NCBI GenBank assembly: GCA_018881555.1 | Contig: JACAXG010000079.1 | Coordinates: 3,773,071 to 3,837,070 of the forward strand | DNA from: Amblyornis subalaris | Lineage: Eukaryota > Chordata > Aves > Passeriformes > Ptilonorhynchidae | DNA length: 64,000 nucleotides | Direction: 5' to 3' | Shown: piece after piece, positions 25,701 through 37,992 of the stretch | Position numbering within the stretch: position 1 is the first letter of the stretch | Layout: the number at the start of each line of letters is the position of its first letter | Notes under the pieces: model-generated | Database searches by the model: none | Told to the model about the DNA's origin: nothing | The model's input: only the letters and a program-made list of their open reading frames with translations | Made by a program: the position numbers and the translations under genes

Positions 25701-28700
25701 AAACATGCTAACATTTATGCTCCTCTTTAATATTGTTCACTTATCCACATTAACAGTGTGGGTGGCCTATTTAGATGGGGTTTTGCCTTTGGTTCTCTGG
25801 TCTTACTTCATCTTCTTCCATTCTAATGCTTTGCTCTTTTTATCTGTTATGCTTGCTTTTAATTTTCTCTTAGGAAATGCATTTATGTTGCATAGTCTGT
25901 TGTACGTATCTCATTGTGTGGGGAATCAAATGAACAACAAATAAAGACTGTGTCAGAGAAAAGCCAGCATTAATAGGTCCCAAAGGATTCCTAGGATTTA
26001 TGACTACTTCCATTAGCACTAGAATAAGTACTAAATATTGAACAGTCAAGTAAATGAGAATACTGTGACTTATCTAGGATGATTCATGGTTTGACTGTAG
26101 TCTAAAACTATTTTTTCTGAAGATGAGTAAAAATTTTCTCAACTGTCACATACTACCTTTGCGCATGTGTTAAGATGTTTGGCATTGAGTATGTAACAAA
26201 AGCGTGGACAGTTTTGAGTGCTAGTCTCAAAACATGCTGGTATGTCATATGTCACAGTATAGCCCATTATAAACAGGACCGGAAGAGGCTTACTTGTCCA
26301 ACTGCAAAATGGAGCTGCAAAATTATTTCAATTCATTGATAGATGATTCACGGATAAGTATTACAAATCTGCTTAATGAACTGGTAAGACTGTGAAACTG
26401 AGTACAAAAGGGACTGTTGATAAAGTATATGAGGATGTTGTTAGTCCTTTATTAGTCTGATGTGAAGTGACTTTCCCTTGAGGCTTTTCTGTGTGTTCAG
26501 ATTTGGGCACATCATATGTTAACATAGTCGAGTACGCAGTGTCTTGCTAATCCAACTGTTTGCCATTTGAACATAATCTGTGGATCAGAGCCAAAACACA
26601 GAACCAGAACGTAACCAATGATCAGTCATTCAAACTACTAAAACATACTTCTCTAGCTTAATGATGTTATTTTACTAAGTATTCTGAATATGTGTTTTTT
26701 AGCCCCTCAACATTGGTGCAANTCAATAATTTCAGGAAAGCTGGATTCTAGATATGGGATCAGATTTTCTGTCCCCAGTTTCTAAAACTTTATAAAGCTC
26801 TGTTTGGAATTTATCCAAGCAAATTTAAGCTGCCTAGAAGCTGGGTGTCCTGTGTAGCCAGCTGAGTGACAAATAGTTCCCTAGGAGCCAAGGGGATGAA
26901 TCAATGGGATGAATCTATACTTCTCTATTGATTGCTCAGGCTAGATGCCAGACTCCAGGCATCTAACTGTTAGATGTGGGTAAGGAGGGTGCTACCATAA
27001 TTAATTATTTTCATTTGTTTCTTAAGAACATTACTTTAGTAGCTCTGAGGAAATAATTTTCAGAAACTGAGTTGCTGGTGACATTTTTATGCTGCTAGTT
27101 AAGAAATATATGCTTGCTTTTGCACTCTGTCCTGTTTCTGTTGCTGTAAGACAGAGCTTGTCTATCATCTTTCCAGAGATGCTGAAAGGGAGGACAGAAA
27201 AATTACTAGAGGTAAAATATGATCGAATTTTAATATGCATTTTGTGGTCTAGAGCCTGTGTGCATTTTGGGCAATCACATCAGTTGATGGTATCACTCTG
27301 CTGTTTTTCTATGACCTCACACTTTGAATGTCTATTTTGCCCTTCATGTGGGAGCAGAGTATGGTTCTTTTCTTCAATCTGTGCATCAGCTCTTTTCTTC
27401 AGGGAAGAAAAAACAACTTTTGGGCTGAAATTTTTGAGACATGGGAAAAAACTTGTGTTAAAATATGGCTATTGAGTAGGAAACCTTGAGATAAGCTTGT
27501 TCTTCTTGTAAGCTCTGTTCTTTTTTTTTCAGCTGTGAGAAAATATTGGCAGATAAACAAGGCTTTGCTCCCTTTAGCACCGAGACACAGACAAATTAAG
27601 AGTTACAAGCTAACAATGAGCCGAATCAGATATATATCTATTCAAAGATATGACGTAAAGATAATGAACTGCAGTGGTCTTGTAACTGTAATTCATAACA
27701 TGGTTTCTGTTTTCCTCCAGAGCAATCACTTTTACATCACACAGCAGTCAGCAGATAATCTCTCTACTGACACTCATGTCGAAGAGATTCTTATTGTACT
27801 GCTGAGTTGGGATAACAGCCTCCTTGGGAATATTGCTTGCGTTATTTTTGTTGCTCTTGTTTTTTCTTTCAGACACATGCCCAGGAAATACTGAATGTTC
27901 CCAAAACAGACTGATATCTTCAAAAATGTGAGGTCACTTCAAAAAACTGATACAAAGTGGTAGGGTTATTAGTTTCTCAAGCACAGGCATCTTCAGGGGA
28001 ATGCAAATTAAATGGATGTAAGAGGCAAAACAATAAGTCAAGGAGAGGGATTGATAGGTAAGTGGAATACCACTGGAGTGTACTTTGGTAGGGGTGAGGG
28101 GAAGATAAGAAGTGAAGAGATGCTCTAGTTATGCTCAACTACACCAGGACTAAGACAAAAATGCAATATGTTACTCCCTGTAGCCAGAATTTTAAATAGG
28201 TTGGATGCCCTCCAGAAATTTAAATGAATCTTTAGCATGACTCATGACCAGGCTGAGCTTTGCCATTTTCACTGCAGGGAATTCCTTCCATGTGAAGGTG
28301 ACACTTCATGGCCTGTATATTTTTTGACGTTGTGTGTCTCCTTGCCAAGTAATCATTTTAATAGAAAGACATTAGTATTTTAATGTCAATTATTATGTTT
28401 TATGTAAGGCTACAGCAATCAGCAAAATGATTATGGGATAAAATCAAAAAGTAAAGAATTTCTGGAGTTTTTCTTTTGTTATTGTTAAATCCTAGTGCAG
28501 TATTCAGGGGAAAAAGTGAAATGTGAGCTTCTAGTATTCAGAATAAAATTTGCCAATTACAGTTATTTCAGTTATTGCTACTATTCACTCATTTTGTGTG
28601 CTTTTTTTTGTCCTGAATTAACTTCTGACAATTTTGAGATAAGAATTATAACTCCATTTTTATTTTACTGTGAATTATATCTCAATCTAGAATCCCATGT

Positions 28701-28810
28701 CTTGTAACTCCATGAAAATAAATAGATAGCTGGTTTTGGACCAACTCTAAGAAAAACTTTGAATCACTCTATTCAGTTTGAAATGGTGTATCTTTCAAAA
28801 AACTAGTACA
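22728..28810. other. Unassigned AT-rich sequence
   Basis: No gene or repeat family was recognised in 6 kb. Frames at 24008-24251, 25705-25944, 27089-27475 and 27535-27894 are the longest. None shows a known domain and all use ordinary AT-rich background composition. An isolated N lies at 26722. Confidence 0.55.
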
Positions 28811-28875
28811 AAAATAAAATTGGCTAAATAAAAAAAAAACCAACCAAACACACCCTGCAATCAAACCAAAACAAA
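28811..28875. repeat. A-rich / CCAACC low-complexity tract
   Basis: A run of nine A is followed by a CCAACCAAAC-type A/C-rich stretch. Similar tracts occur at 32893-32960 and 59883-59920. They may be unrelated low-complexity sequences or remains of retroposon tails. Confidence 0.8.
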
Positions 28876-31800
28876 ATCTATATAGTTCCCTGAATATGCT
28901 GTGTCTTTTTTAATATTCTTAATATATTCTACTTATTTGGCTGAATTATGTTTTGTCTAGTGATATAATGCATAGCCGGAAACATACTTCTCAATCTCGA
29001 ATATTGCCTGGCTTGCAAAATGAGGGCACAGTTACAACTGTCTCATCTTCTGGTCAAGAAGAGAGTAGGTCCATCTGAAACAGGGACACCAAACCCTGGA
29101 TCTGGTTTAACTTCAAGAAGTTAAATACTGTAGCTTTAATTTTTTTTTATATATATAGTTTGAGACTTGTGTAGTTCCCTTACTTTCCAGTATTGCTAAA
29201 ACAGAAACACTATTGGTTGATACACATGCCAGGTCGGAAGTCCTGTGACCTAAGCCAGTGGGAAAGACCAGCTAAAATCCCCCATATATGCTACATAATA
29301 AGCCTTTTTCATTCTTTAGTTAATAAGTTTTTCAAATAGCAACATCAACAATTTATTAGCGGGGACTACAATACTTACATTCAGTTTGGGCAATGGGTAA
29401 TTTCCCAAACAGCACAAAGATATATCCAGAGTGAGTTAACCTATGTTTCTGAAACCACATCTTCCTTTGTAGACAGACTTAGGTTTACAGATGGCCATAT
29501 ACAGTCAGGTCATCTTGAGCCTTCCCTTACTTTTGGTAAGGAATATGTAATTCTGTTACAACAATTTTTTGATTGAGCCAATCAACACTTTTGAGAGTGA
29601 GTTTATTCAGTCAAGCAAAATATCACTGCCATGTCGTTACACAACCTCTATCCTGGAAGTGGTTGCCAATGACAACATGGTTGCAGCCAGGATGTGTAGA
29701 TACATCTGCAAAACACTGTAAAGTCAACTTGAAAATGGGGGCCTTCTTGGTCTGTGGTTACCTCAGTTGATTCAGTTCCATAGGTCAGTATGCTTGGCTT
29801 GTCACATTTTCATTCTGTACATTCAAGTAGCTTTGACTTCCTTGATGTTACATCACAATATGTCCTCTGTAGATTTATGCTTTGTCATCANTCAGAAACT
29901 GATGTTAGCACTGAATCTTGTGAGCTTCCTAACTTTAAAAAACAACCATATTTTTAAATTTTGCCATTTTTCTTTAGCTGTATGTTAATTTCTACTTGCT
30001 GTTTAGAGCTTCTAGAAATGAGTCACTTACACGTAAGTTTATATTGGCAGTTGTGGTTACCTGAACTGCTCTTTTATTGCAGTGGGACCTAAAGAAAGAA
30101 TTGGTTTGACATGCATACACCCCACTTTCATCTATGAAGTGCTAAGGTATTTTCATATGTCTCAGTAATATCCAACAGGTGGAAAGGACAAGTTATAGAG
30201 AAATAAAATACTGAGACTGAAATCCTGATTAACAAGTCCATAATTAATGTCCCACTGTCTTCCTTTGGGATAATAATTTTTAATATGCTATTAAAACTAT
30301 ATTCTAGTTACTCATAAAAATATTTGTGGTATATTCATCTGTATTTTCAATCAGGCTTTACACTAAGCATCTGTTTCTGAGACAAGCTGCTCAGAAGTTG
30401 TTTAATACTGCTAAAGAAGGAAAGAAAAATTCCTTTTTAGGTGGAAAATTATATGGAAAACAAAACCCTCTTTTCTCAGACTATGATATAAAAAGCAGGT
30501 TTTCTACATACTTCAGTTTTCACATAACACAGTGTCTGTTCATTTCTGCTATAATGACTGACACAGTTAGATAACAAGTAGAAGATCCATGACAGACCAC
30601 CTGGAAGTGTCATTCACTATAAACAACAAAATTGTGTGGGCCACTAAGTGGTAGGANAGGAAACATCATACCATAGACACTTGCATACCCCAAAGGAGAC
30701 CAGGTTTGCAGCTTTAGAGAGTGGGGGAAACAAAGTTAACTGATTTAACTCCGTATTTAGGAACTGACATATACAATCTTTTGAAAAAAATGCCGCTCAA
30801 TAGCTTTAAAAATACAGTAATATATTTATTTGTCTCAATATAGATTTGTGTACCCAGTTATTAGGGTCCAAAGTTTGTAGTTTTTGGTCTTTGGGCTGTA
30901 GGAATTACAGTTCTTGACTCCTTGAGGGAAGCTGTTCTCAGCATTCTGTTCAAATTGTCTGTATTTTTCTTCTCAGTTTGCTATAATATTTTTCCTAAAT
31001 TTTGAACTCTTCTGTATAAATGCCTTCTATAAAACAGATGGCTGCACTTCAGTGGTGGATAAAGTGCTGCCTTATATATCTAATTTGTAACCTTAAATGC
31101 ACAGAAGCTATGTTTTAAATTGCTGATTTTCACGAAAGCAGTCCAAATCAGTTCACTAACAAACTTTACATAATGATGTCATGGCTTGAACTAAAATGGA
31201 AAGTCCTTACTTTTGGAAAAAAACCTAAATAGTGTACCATTTATATAGCCATCTGTTGTATCAAGGGTTGGATCTATTTGTATGCTCTCTCTTCTAAATT
31301 TTTGGTCTGATTTTTAGTGGCTATGCCTCCACCTTCTTCAGAAAAAATCCAACAGCTTTTTCCATTGTTGTGTGAAAAATCACATTATTACTCAAATTGT
31401 TTAACAGCATAACACCTGCAGAGAAGTTACCTAAGAATTTCCTGCTTTCTGAGAGCTGTTGTTCAAAGTAGTTATGGCTCATATAATAATGAAAAATCAC
31501 AAGAGAGAAAATAGTTCATTTTCTTTAACCTAGGTCTCTATTTTTGGTATCTCAAGTAAGTTTAGTTTAGCACAGCTTCTGGGTAGGGTGAAATAAATTG
31601 CAATAGTGTGAGACTGCAGGTTGATTACAGACCACCTGCACCTTTAGGAGTCCTTACTCAATGAAATTATATAAAACTCCGATCTAGTATAACCATATGC
31701 TGTTGTTTCAAACACCTCCAAAAATAACAACAAAATTAACTTTATACTGGTGGTTTGCTGGATAGGGATTTGCTGAGTACACTGCTATAAGCACAGATGA

Positions 31801-32211
31801 TGTACAAATTTGAGGTAGTTGTAGGAGTGTTGTACACTCTTGATGATTAGAAATGCAATGTATTTTTGTCTGACATGGGTCAAATTTATGCTACAACAGT
31901 GCATGAACCTGGTGTTGAAGACTGAAGAATTGCAGCTTGAACACTTAGTTGGCCACTTTTTCTATTTAAAGTCTTAGATGTATTCTGAAACTGTTAATTG
32001 TTTACCTGCAGATCAGAATGCAAATGAGAAACCAACATGGTAAAGTATTATTAATTTTTTTATTCTAACAGAAAAATACTGAGTGCTGGGATTGAAAGAA
32101 GTATTTTGCATGCTCATTCTGTGGAGAACCAACTCTTACCTCAGAAAGTTAGAATTTTTTTTGTAACTTTCTTTTGTTCATAATCAAACATCTTATAATT
32201 TATGTTGCAGT

Positions 32212-32282
32212 TTATATGTGTATGTGCACATACACAGTGCTATATTTGTGTATATACACACAATTATGTATATATGTACATT
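32212..32282. repeat. Alternating purine-pyrimidine tract with palindromes
   Basis: This is a TG/CA/TA-alternating stretch. It contains the perfect 20-bp palindrome TGTGTATGTGCACATACACA (32217-32236) and a second 14-bp one, TGTGTATATACACA, just downstream. Such sequence can form cruciform or left-handed DNA in principle. It most likely arose as a decayed dinucleotide microsatellite. Confidence 0.85.
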
Positions 32283-32892
32283 GCTCCTATGTTCTTTTCT
32301 CCCTCTCGAAGAAAGGCATTTTTTTAATATACTGATTACATGTTAAAACATATTTGTTAAGGACATCTAGAAATTTCTATTAAAGATAACTAGAAAAAGT
32401 AAGGAAAAATATATATGCCTTCAGAATGGCGCATCCTGGGTCATGTGGTTAAGTCAAGAGGGAATTGAATTAAAGGTATGGGATTACAGAAGTTGATGGC
32501 AAAAATGGATCATAACTCCTCAGATCTACTCCTGACGACTTCAAACTTAGATGGAAACAGCTGGAGCTAGGTGGAATTTGTTTTAAGGCTCATTCAGTTA
32601 CCTCTGGTCTTGCTTGCTTTCTCATCCCATTCTTAAACTTAAGGGATAATGCATTTGTCTTGGTTTGAGGAAAAGAAGGGGGTTTGCCTTTTTGACATAA
32701 AACTCACTAGTACTTTGCATAAGGGTTTAGTCAAAGTGGATACTAATTAAAGCTTTTGGAGTGTACCACAACTTCTGTAGATCTTAAGATTCTGCAGACT
32801 ACTGCTTTCTTGCTGTAAAGCCTTAAGAATGGCCTCAGAAAGTCTATTTGGGTGCAAAATAGATAAGCATAAACATTTTTATTATCATATTA

Positions 32893-32960
32893 ACCCCTCC
32901 CCCAACCCTCAAAAGAAACCAAAACCCAGAAACCAAACACCCGCCCCCCACACACAGACA
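32893..32960. repeat. C/A-rich low-complexity tract
   Basis: Runs of C and A alternate (CCCCTCCCCCAACC, then AAACCAAAACCC, then CCGCCCCCCACACAC). No element body adjoins it. Confidence 0.8.
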
Positions 32961-35900
32961 AAATTTGGACATGCTTCCAGTCTTTCCATTTGTTTCTTCT
33001 GTTGAATATGTGCTTACTATGGTAGAGCAGTGGAATGTTCAACAGCCCCAGGGAAGGATTATAACTAGGTAATAGCTATATGTGGAAAACAGGAAAGCAG
33101 ATGCCTGTGGTGGCCTGATAAGTCAAGGGGTTTATATGGTTAAAAAAAAAAAAAGGGATATCACATTGCTTCATTTATCCCTGAGGGAAGGGTATTTCTA
33201 TTATTGTAGCTGCAGACAAAGGTTATGAAAATATGGCTACCACACAACACTTGTCATTGTAATGGTTTCCTAGCTCTTTGTACTCTGAATAAAACAGTGA
33301 TGCTTTATAAATAAAAACTTGGGCCAGATTTAGCATTGCTTCAATAGTGTATCTTAAAATTACCTGAGATTTTTCAAATGTCTACACAGTAGACTTCTCA
33401 TCAGAGAGGTTAGGCTGAAATCTTGGGAAGTAAAGGTCTGTCTTAAATGTTTTGTATTTTTTCATAATAGACCAGGGAGTAAAAATGAAAGGATTATCTT
33501 GTTTTGACATGGCTTATTGGATGTGTTCCTTATGTTCTCATCCTTTGTGTTTCCTACCTAGTATGACCTCCCTATGAAGGATTTCAAAGGGTGATTTACC
33601 AATATGTAAATGAAATTCCTTTTTAGTTACAATACCTAATGTTCATAAGGCATTTCTGAAAGATACAGTTTAGTATGTCACACAATTAACTTGAAATCTT
33701 TTTCCAGGAAATAGCTAAAATGGTCTTCTGAATTGTCATAATTCCTTGCATGTTGGACTACTCCAATTTTTTTCTTATCTAAGTGCTAATCTGTTATAAC
33801 ATTCTTTTTGACAGGGGATGGAATATATTCACTATTAACTGTCTAGGCTAAAGTAAATAATAACAGAAGATACAGCTGATAGGCCTTTTAAAAGTCAAGA
33901 ACAAATAAAAATTAAGGTTAAAAAATTGATTCTCTGGATGAATACTAGCTTTTTACTGTTATGTGAGCTTGTTAGAATGATGGCAATTACTATTCATATA
34001 GGGCTTAAAATGAAAATTGACTTCTTGAACTGTTCTAATATTTTATAAGCAGCTATTTTGGTTGGCTTCTAGGGAAAGTAAAGAAAACTGGTAAAAGTAA
34101 AAAATATTGGTAAAGAAAAACTTTTTGTCACCTCATATGGTCCTTAAGCAGATGAGAGGTTCAGTGAAATATTAGAGTAGGAAGTGAACTGTTTTCAAAT
34201 CACTATGAAAAACACGGAAAGGAGTTGTTCAGAAAACTGAGGTTCTGTTGGTTGTACAATGAATGAAGCAAGGAATTTAGATACACAGGTGGGGATGAGT
34301 AGTCCTTGAAATCATAAGAAAATATGATATTAAATCCTAAGCTCTGAGAGATGTTGTAAAGAATAATTAGACCAGACTTAAAGAGTATTTGGGTTATTCT
34401 AGGAGGTACGAAATATATGTAGTGCAGTCTTCCTGTGGAAATTTCATCAATGCAGATGCATCACAGAGGGAATAATTCTCTTGAAAGTCTGTTTTTTCTG
34501 CCTGTCATATTGTAGCTCTACCACAATGCAGAAACTTAGGCTGATAGTTTGTATTAAGGTAATATTGAAGGTTCACGGAAATCAAAGAATTTTCTGGATT
34601 TTTGTTCACAACAGGAAAGATAATTATGTCTGTATGGGGGAAAGAGTGAAGGAAGGAGGAATTTCAGTGTCCTTTGAGGCTGAGGAGGAGAAAGAGGTGG
34701 AAAAAGGTGCATATAGTAGGTCAAGTCTGCACAGGCAAAATGTTTTATACCAGGTTGGCTTGGTTGTTTTTTTTATATGGAGCATGTATTGCTCTATCTT
34801 TGCAAACATGCTTGGTATGTGTTTTCTCCCAAAGCTGGTTGAGCCATCTGGCCTACAGGGAGGCAAAAATGTTTTGTAATAAAAATATAATGCATTATTT
34901 ATATAAATAATTCATGACTAAGTGACAGATTCCATAATTTTACCCAAATGCTTCAGGTTGTTATTGAAATTCAAGACCTGTAGACTTGTGCTCATATTAA
35001 GCTAAAGAGTTTCAGAAACTATTTTGGCAGTTAAGGTATCCTCACTCTTTAGTGTACAGCCAGAAAAATAGAAGGATAGTAGCTGAACACAAGTTTTAGA
35101 TTTTTGAGAGTGTGTTCTATGTTTTTAAGAAGTAAACAATATTCAACTGAGAGACTATTTTATAGGCACTAGGGCAAATATTTGAAACTTCTGTTGTTAC
35201 TAACTTAAAACTAATTTTTAATGATACTTTCTAAGGATTTTCTCTCTTTTGCAGATGTCTGTCTAAGGTTTTCTCCCTTCTTTGTGTAATTATTATTCTG
35301 CAATATCTGAAATAAGAAAGCTGCCATTTATTCCTAGATATAGACTGAAAACCATGTTTGAAACTGAAATTATCTTTGTAGGTTTTTTCTTTTTTCTTTT
35401 TTTCCCCCCTTGAAGTGCCTTACAGTTCATGGTAAATCTGCCATTTTTACTGAATTACCAATATATACTATGCTACCTTATGAAGACTTGGAATGCCTGA
35501 GGGTTATTTGGATATGATTCATAATGCCTTTCTCTCTTTTTTTCTCATGGAAACAGTAAAATAGATGCAGCTCAGAAACAAACAAGCAAAAAAGTAAAAA
35601 ATTCTACTTGTTCTGCTTATTTTGTAGTCCTACAATAGCAGTGATGGAATTTAGACTTTAAAAATTTTTTGCCCAACCCACTGGATGTGATTGAGTAGTA
35701 TTTAGTTTTTTAGTATTGGAAAGTGTGTGTATAACTGTGTGAAAAAGATTGCACTGAATTTTTCTTTTGGATATCATGCATTTATCGTTACTTCTTAAGA
35801 ATAGTTCTTTTCTAATGCGTTGTGCTTGTTGCATAGCGGTGCCAAAGCGAGCAGCAGCCAAGTCTCAAAAATTGTATTTCTTTATAGCTCTGATCTTCTT

Positions 35901-35963
35901 ATGCATCAGTACAAAAGTCTGAAAGGATGTAAAACTGCACCAGGCAAAAGAATGGGCCTTGCA

Positions 35964-35988
35964 TTGATTATCATGATTTGATAATCAA
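35964..35988. repeat. Perfect 10-bp inverted repeat with 5-nt loop
   Basis: The arms TTGATTATCA and TGATAATCAA are exact complements separated by TGATT. The core TGATTA resembles a homeodomain-type site in two orientations, but this is only a motif resemblance. Confidence 0.75.
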
Positions 35989-36524
35989 GGAACTGGTTGT
36001 CTGAAGTCAAGTGGCACATGATCTGTGATAGGGCAATTTCAATTATTCATGCTATTGTAGGAGGCGTATTACCATGTCTACTGCTGCTGCTTGTGCAGTG
36101 TCAATTCTCTGCTTCTGACTTTGTTTCTTAGAAGTAACTTTGAAGATGAAAGTCAAGTCGTAGCATACAAAATTGAAATAGCGTGTAACCAGAGGCTTAT
36201 GTTCATGCAAAAAACAAATACAAGAATCTTTGCGATACCTCTGAGGACTTTGTTTGAAATGACAGCTCATCACACCAGGGTGTCCCAGAAACCCATGCAC
36301 AACAAGCCAGTGAACAGGATAACTTAGATTGTGCTGTAGCCCAGTACTTAGAGCATGGTGATGTGTGGGTGGGTGTTTCAACTCTTGTGTCCCCAAGTCC
36401 ACAGTCTCTGCAAGCTGTGCAGGCCGTCTGAGAAATTGTTATGGGTTTGAAAATTGAAAATTTTTTTTCTTTCCCCATCTAGCAGGGAGACTGTGTAGGT
36501 GAGGAGGGCTGGCCAAGAACTAAT

Positions 36525-36623
36525 GAGCAATACTTAAGAACAAAGAAAGTTGCCTATCCATCCACATTCCACACTGATCGTGCAGAATGGGCAATACTTA
36601 AGGACCAAAGGGATTGCTTGCCC
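36525..36623 (+). repeat. Tandem duplication of a TATA-like box in the LTR
   Basis: GCAATACTTAAG occurs at 36527 and again at 36591, 64 bp apart. About 35 bp of each copy is related: copy 1 continues AACAAAGAAAGTTGCC and copy 2 continues GACCAAAGGGATTGCTT. The TACTTAAG core could serve as a TATA-like element of the U3 promoter. Confidence 0.75.
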
Positions 36624-37371
36624 AACCCAGATGCCAGGACAATTTCCCCAGTTAAAGAAACAAGAGTTGGAAATGTTGGCAAGGGGGTTGTTTCCCCAGA
36701 GACTGGAGCTTATCATCGTGAGAGATGAAGGGACTTTTTTGAGACTTTGGGGAGAGGGGGCGGAAACTGGGCTGGCTTCTCTCTTCTGGGCTCGACATTT
36801 GGTGAGCACGGTTGTGTCTGCAGCGGAGTGCTGGTTTTGCTCTGGGAACACCGCTACGCTGCGATGTCTCCGCCTGCTCGCTCCAGAGCACAGATACACT
36901 GTGGCGTCCCCGCGAGGGTCCCGTGGCGGCACAGGGTGCAGCGTTGTGCTGTAACTGTCGCTGCCTGGAGCTGCTCGCCTCTGCCGTCTCTGCCGCCAGC
37001 CTGGGTTTTCTGCTCCACGTGGGTTGGTGCCGGGGTCTGTTCGTCTCTGCTGTTCCTGCCTTCTGCTGGCCCCTTGGTGGGTGATACCGAGGTCCATCGC
37101 TCCCCAGTCAACTCTGCCTGCCTGCGCTGCTCACTGCCGCTGCCGAGATTGGTGCTGAGCCGTGCTGCTGCCCCGTGGATTCGCACCGGGAGCGATCTCC
37201 CCTCTCCCGCTCACGGGAGCTGCCATTGCCACATGGAGAGGTCACCCCGCTCGCGCCACAGCGCCCCCTGCAGCCGCGGGGGAGTCACCGCAGCCTCTCT
37301 GCCCCAACGACAGAGAAAGGGCTGTGTCTGGGTTTGTCTGTTTTCTTCTTGTTGCCGTTTATCTGTCTTGT

Positions 37372-37399
37372 TATATACATATATATATATATATATATA
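37372..37399. repeat. (TA)n microsatellite inside the LTR
   Basis: An uninterrupted run of about 10 AT units follows TTATATAC just upstream of the LTR poly(A)-like signal. It is likely to vary in length between individuals. Confidence 0.95.
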
Positions 37400-37404
37400 A
37401 TCCT

Positions 37405-37410
37405 AGTAAA
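37405..37410 (+). promoter_or_regulatory. Variant poly(A) signal of the LTR
   Basis: AGTAAA, a common variant of AATAAA, sits about 145 bp before the LTR 3' end, the place expected for the retroviral polyadenylation signal. It is the main reason for giving the LTR plus orientation. Confidence 0.55.
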
Positions 37411-37950
37411 GAACTGTTATTTTTGCCACATCTTTGCCTGAGAGCCCCATAATTTCAAGGGTATAGTAATTCGGAGGAGGGACGGTGGTCATCTTCTCTA
37501 TCCCAGGAAGGTTTCCTGCCTTCCTCGACAGACACCTGTCTTTCAAACCAGGACAGAAGTCTGTCTTTCTAGTAACTCCACACTCTATCCTCAACAGCCA
37601 AGCTGCTGATCCTCAAAAAACTTAGAAGCAGGCATAAACTGACAGGTACAAATTAGATGAGACCATTTAAATCTGTAAAGATAAAGTCCTCTTTGAACTT
37701 GGCAGTGTATTTTAAGGAACCAAACAGTCTCATCCATTTCAGGACAAGGTGCAGCTTGTTTTGAGAGGTCTCCTAGTCCAGGTAAGCAAGGGACATGATT
37801 GAAAATCATGATGGGATAAAAAATTCTATTCTTTCAAGTTTTTCCTGTCCATCTGTTCTCATATAATAACATTACAACTGATGTATTGCAATTAAATGAT
37901 TCTCAAAATTGAAGCAGTTGTCACTGCTTTGTGTGGTTTTCTTCCTCTGT

Positions 37951-37992
37951 TTCATTAAATTTGATTTCTTGCTCTTACCCTGTCTTTAACAG
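37951..37992 (+). repeat. First copy of a 42-bp direct repeat, splice-acceptor-like
   Basis: It matches 40126-40167 at 38 of 42 positions. The shared part includes GATTTCTTGCTCTTA and ends TCTTTAACAG, a polypyrimidine tract followed by CAG as in a 3' splice site. No similarity continues on either side. Confidence 0.8.

Larger units (their letters stand above)
28876..36436. other. Unassigned AT-rich sequence, 7.5 kb
   Basis: No gene, CR1 or LTR was recognised. The stretch holds an alternating purine-pyrimidine region with a perfect palindrome near 32217, an A/C tract at 32893 and a perfect-arm hairpin at 35964, all listed separately. The 132-codon frame at 34481-34879 is the longest here and has no recognisable family. 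Confidence 0.55.
36437..37555 (+). mobile_element. Solo LTR of an endogenous retrovirus, CpG-rich
   Basis: The block begins TGTTATGGGTTTG and ends GGTTTGAAAGACAGG-type sequence in inverted form (CTGTCTTTCAAACCAGGACA). It has TG...CA ends and flanks GAAAT (36432-36436) and GAAGT (37556-37560), a 5-bp target duplication with one mismatch. The last 150 bp match a U5-like end I recognise from passerine LTRs. In order it holds an AT-rich left part with a duplicated GCAATACTTAAG box, a CpG-dense core (36745-37330), a TA microsatellite (37372-37399), the AGTAAA poly(A)-like signal (37405-37410) and U5. No primer-binding site or internal region follows. The right end is firm; the left end rests on the target duplication. 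The orientation is inferred from the AGTAAA signal. Confidence 0.85.

Noticed and set aside
27089..27894. Two adjacent frames of 128 and 119 codons as a possible gene
   Set aside because: They are in unrelated sequence contexts, lack recognisable motifs, and the T-rich acceptor-like run before 27535 is not followed by a protein-like sequence I can place.
34481..34879. 132-codon plus-strand frame
   Set aside because: No domain or exon borders recognised, and a frame of this length is not surprising by chance in 64 kb.
36534..37400. Long open frames (up to 217 codons) in the 37-kb region
   Set aside because: They fall entirely inside the CpG-rich solo LTR. GC-rich sequence has few stop codons, frames overlap on both strands, and no retroviral or host domain is recognisable.
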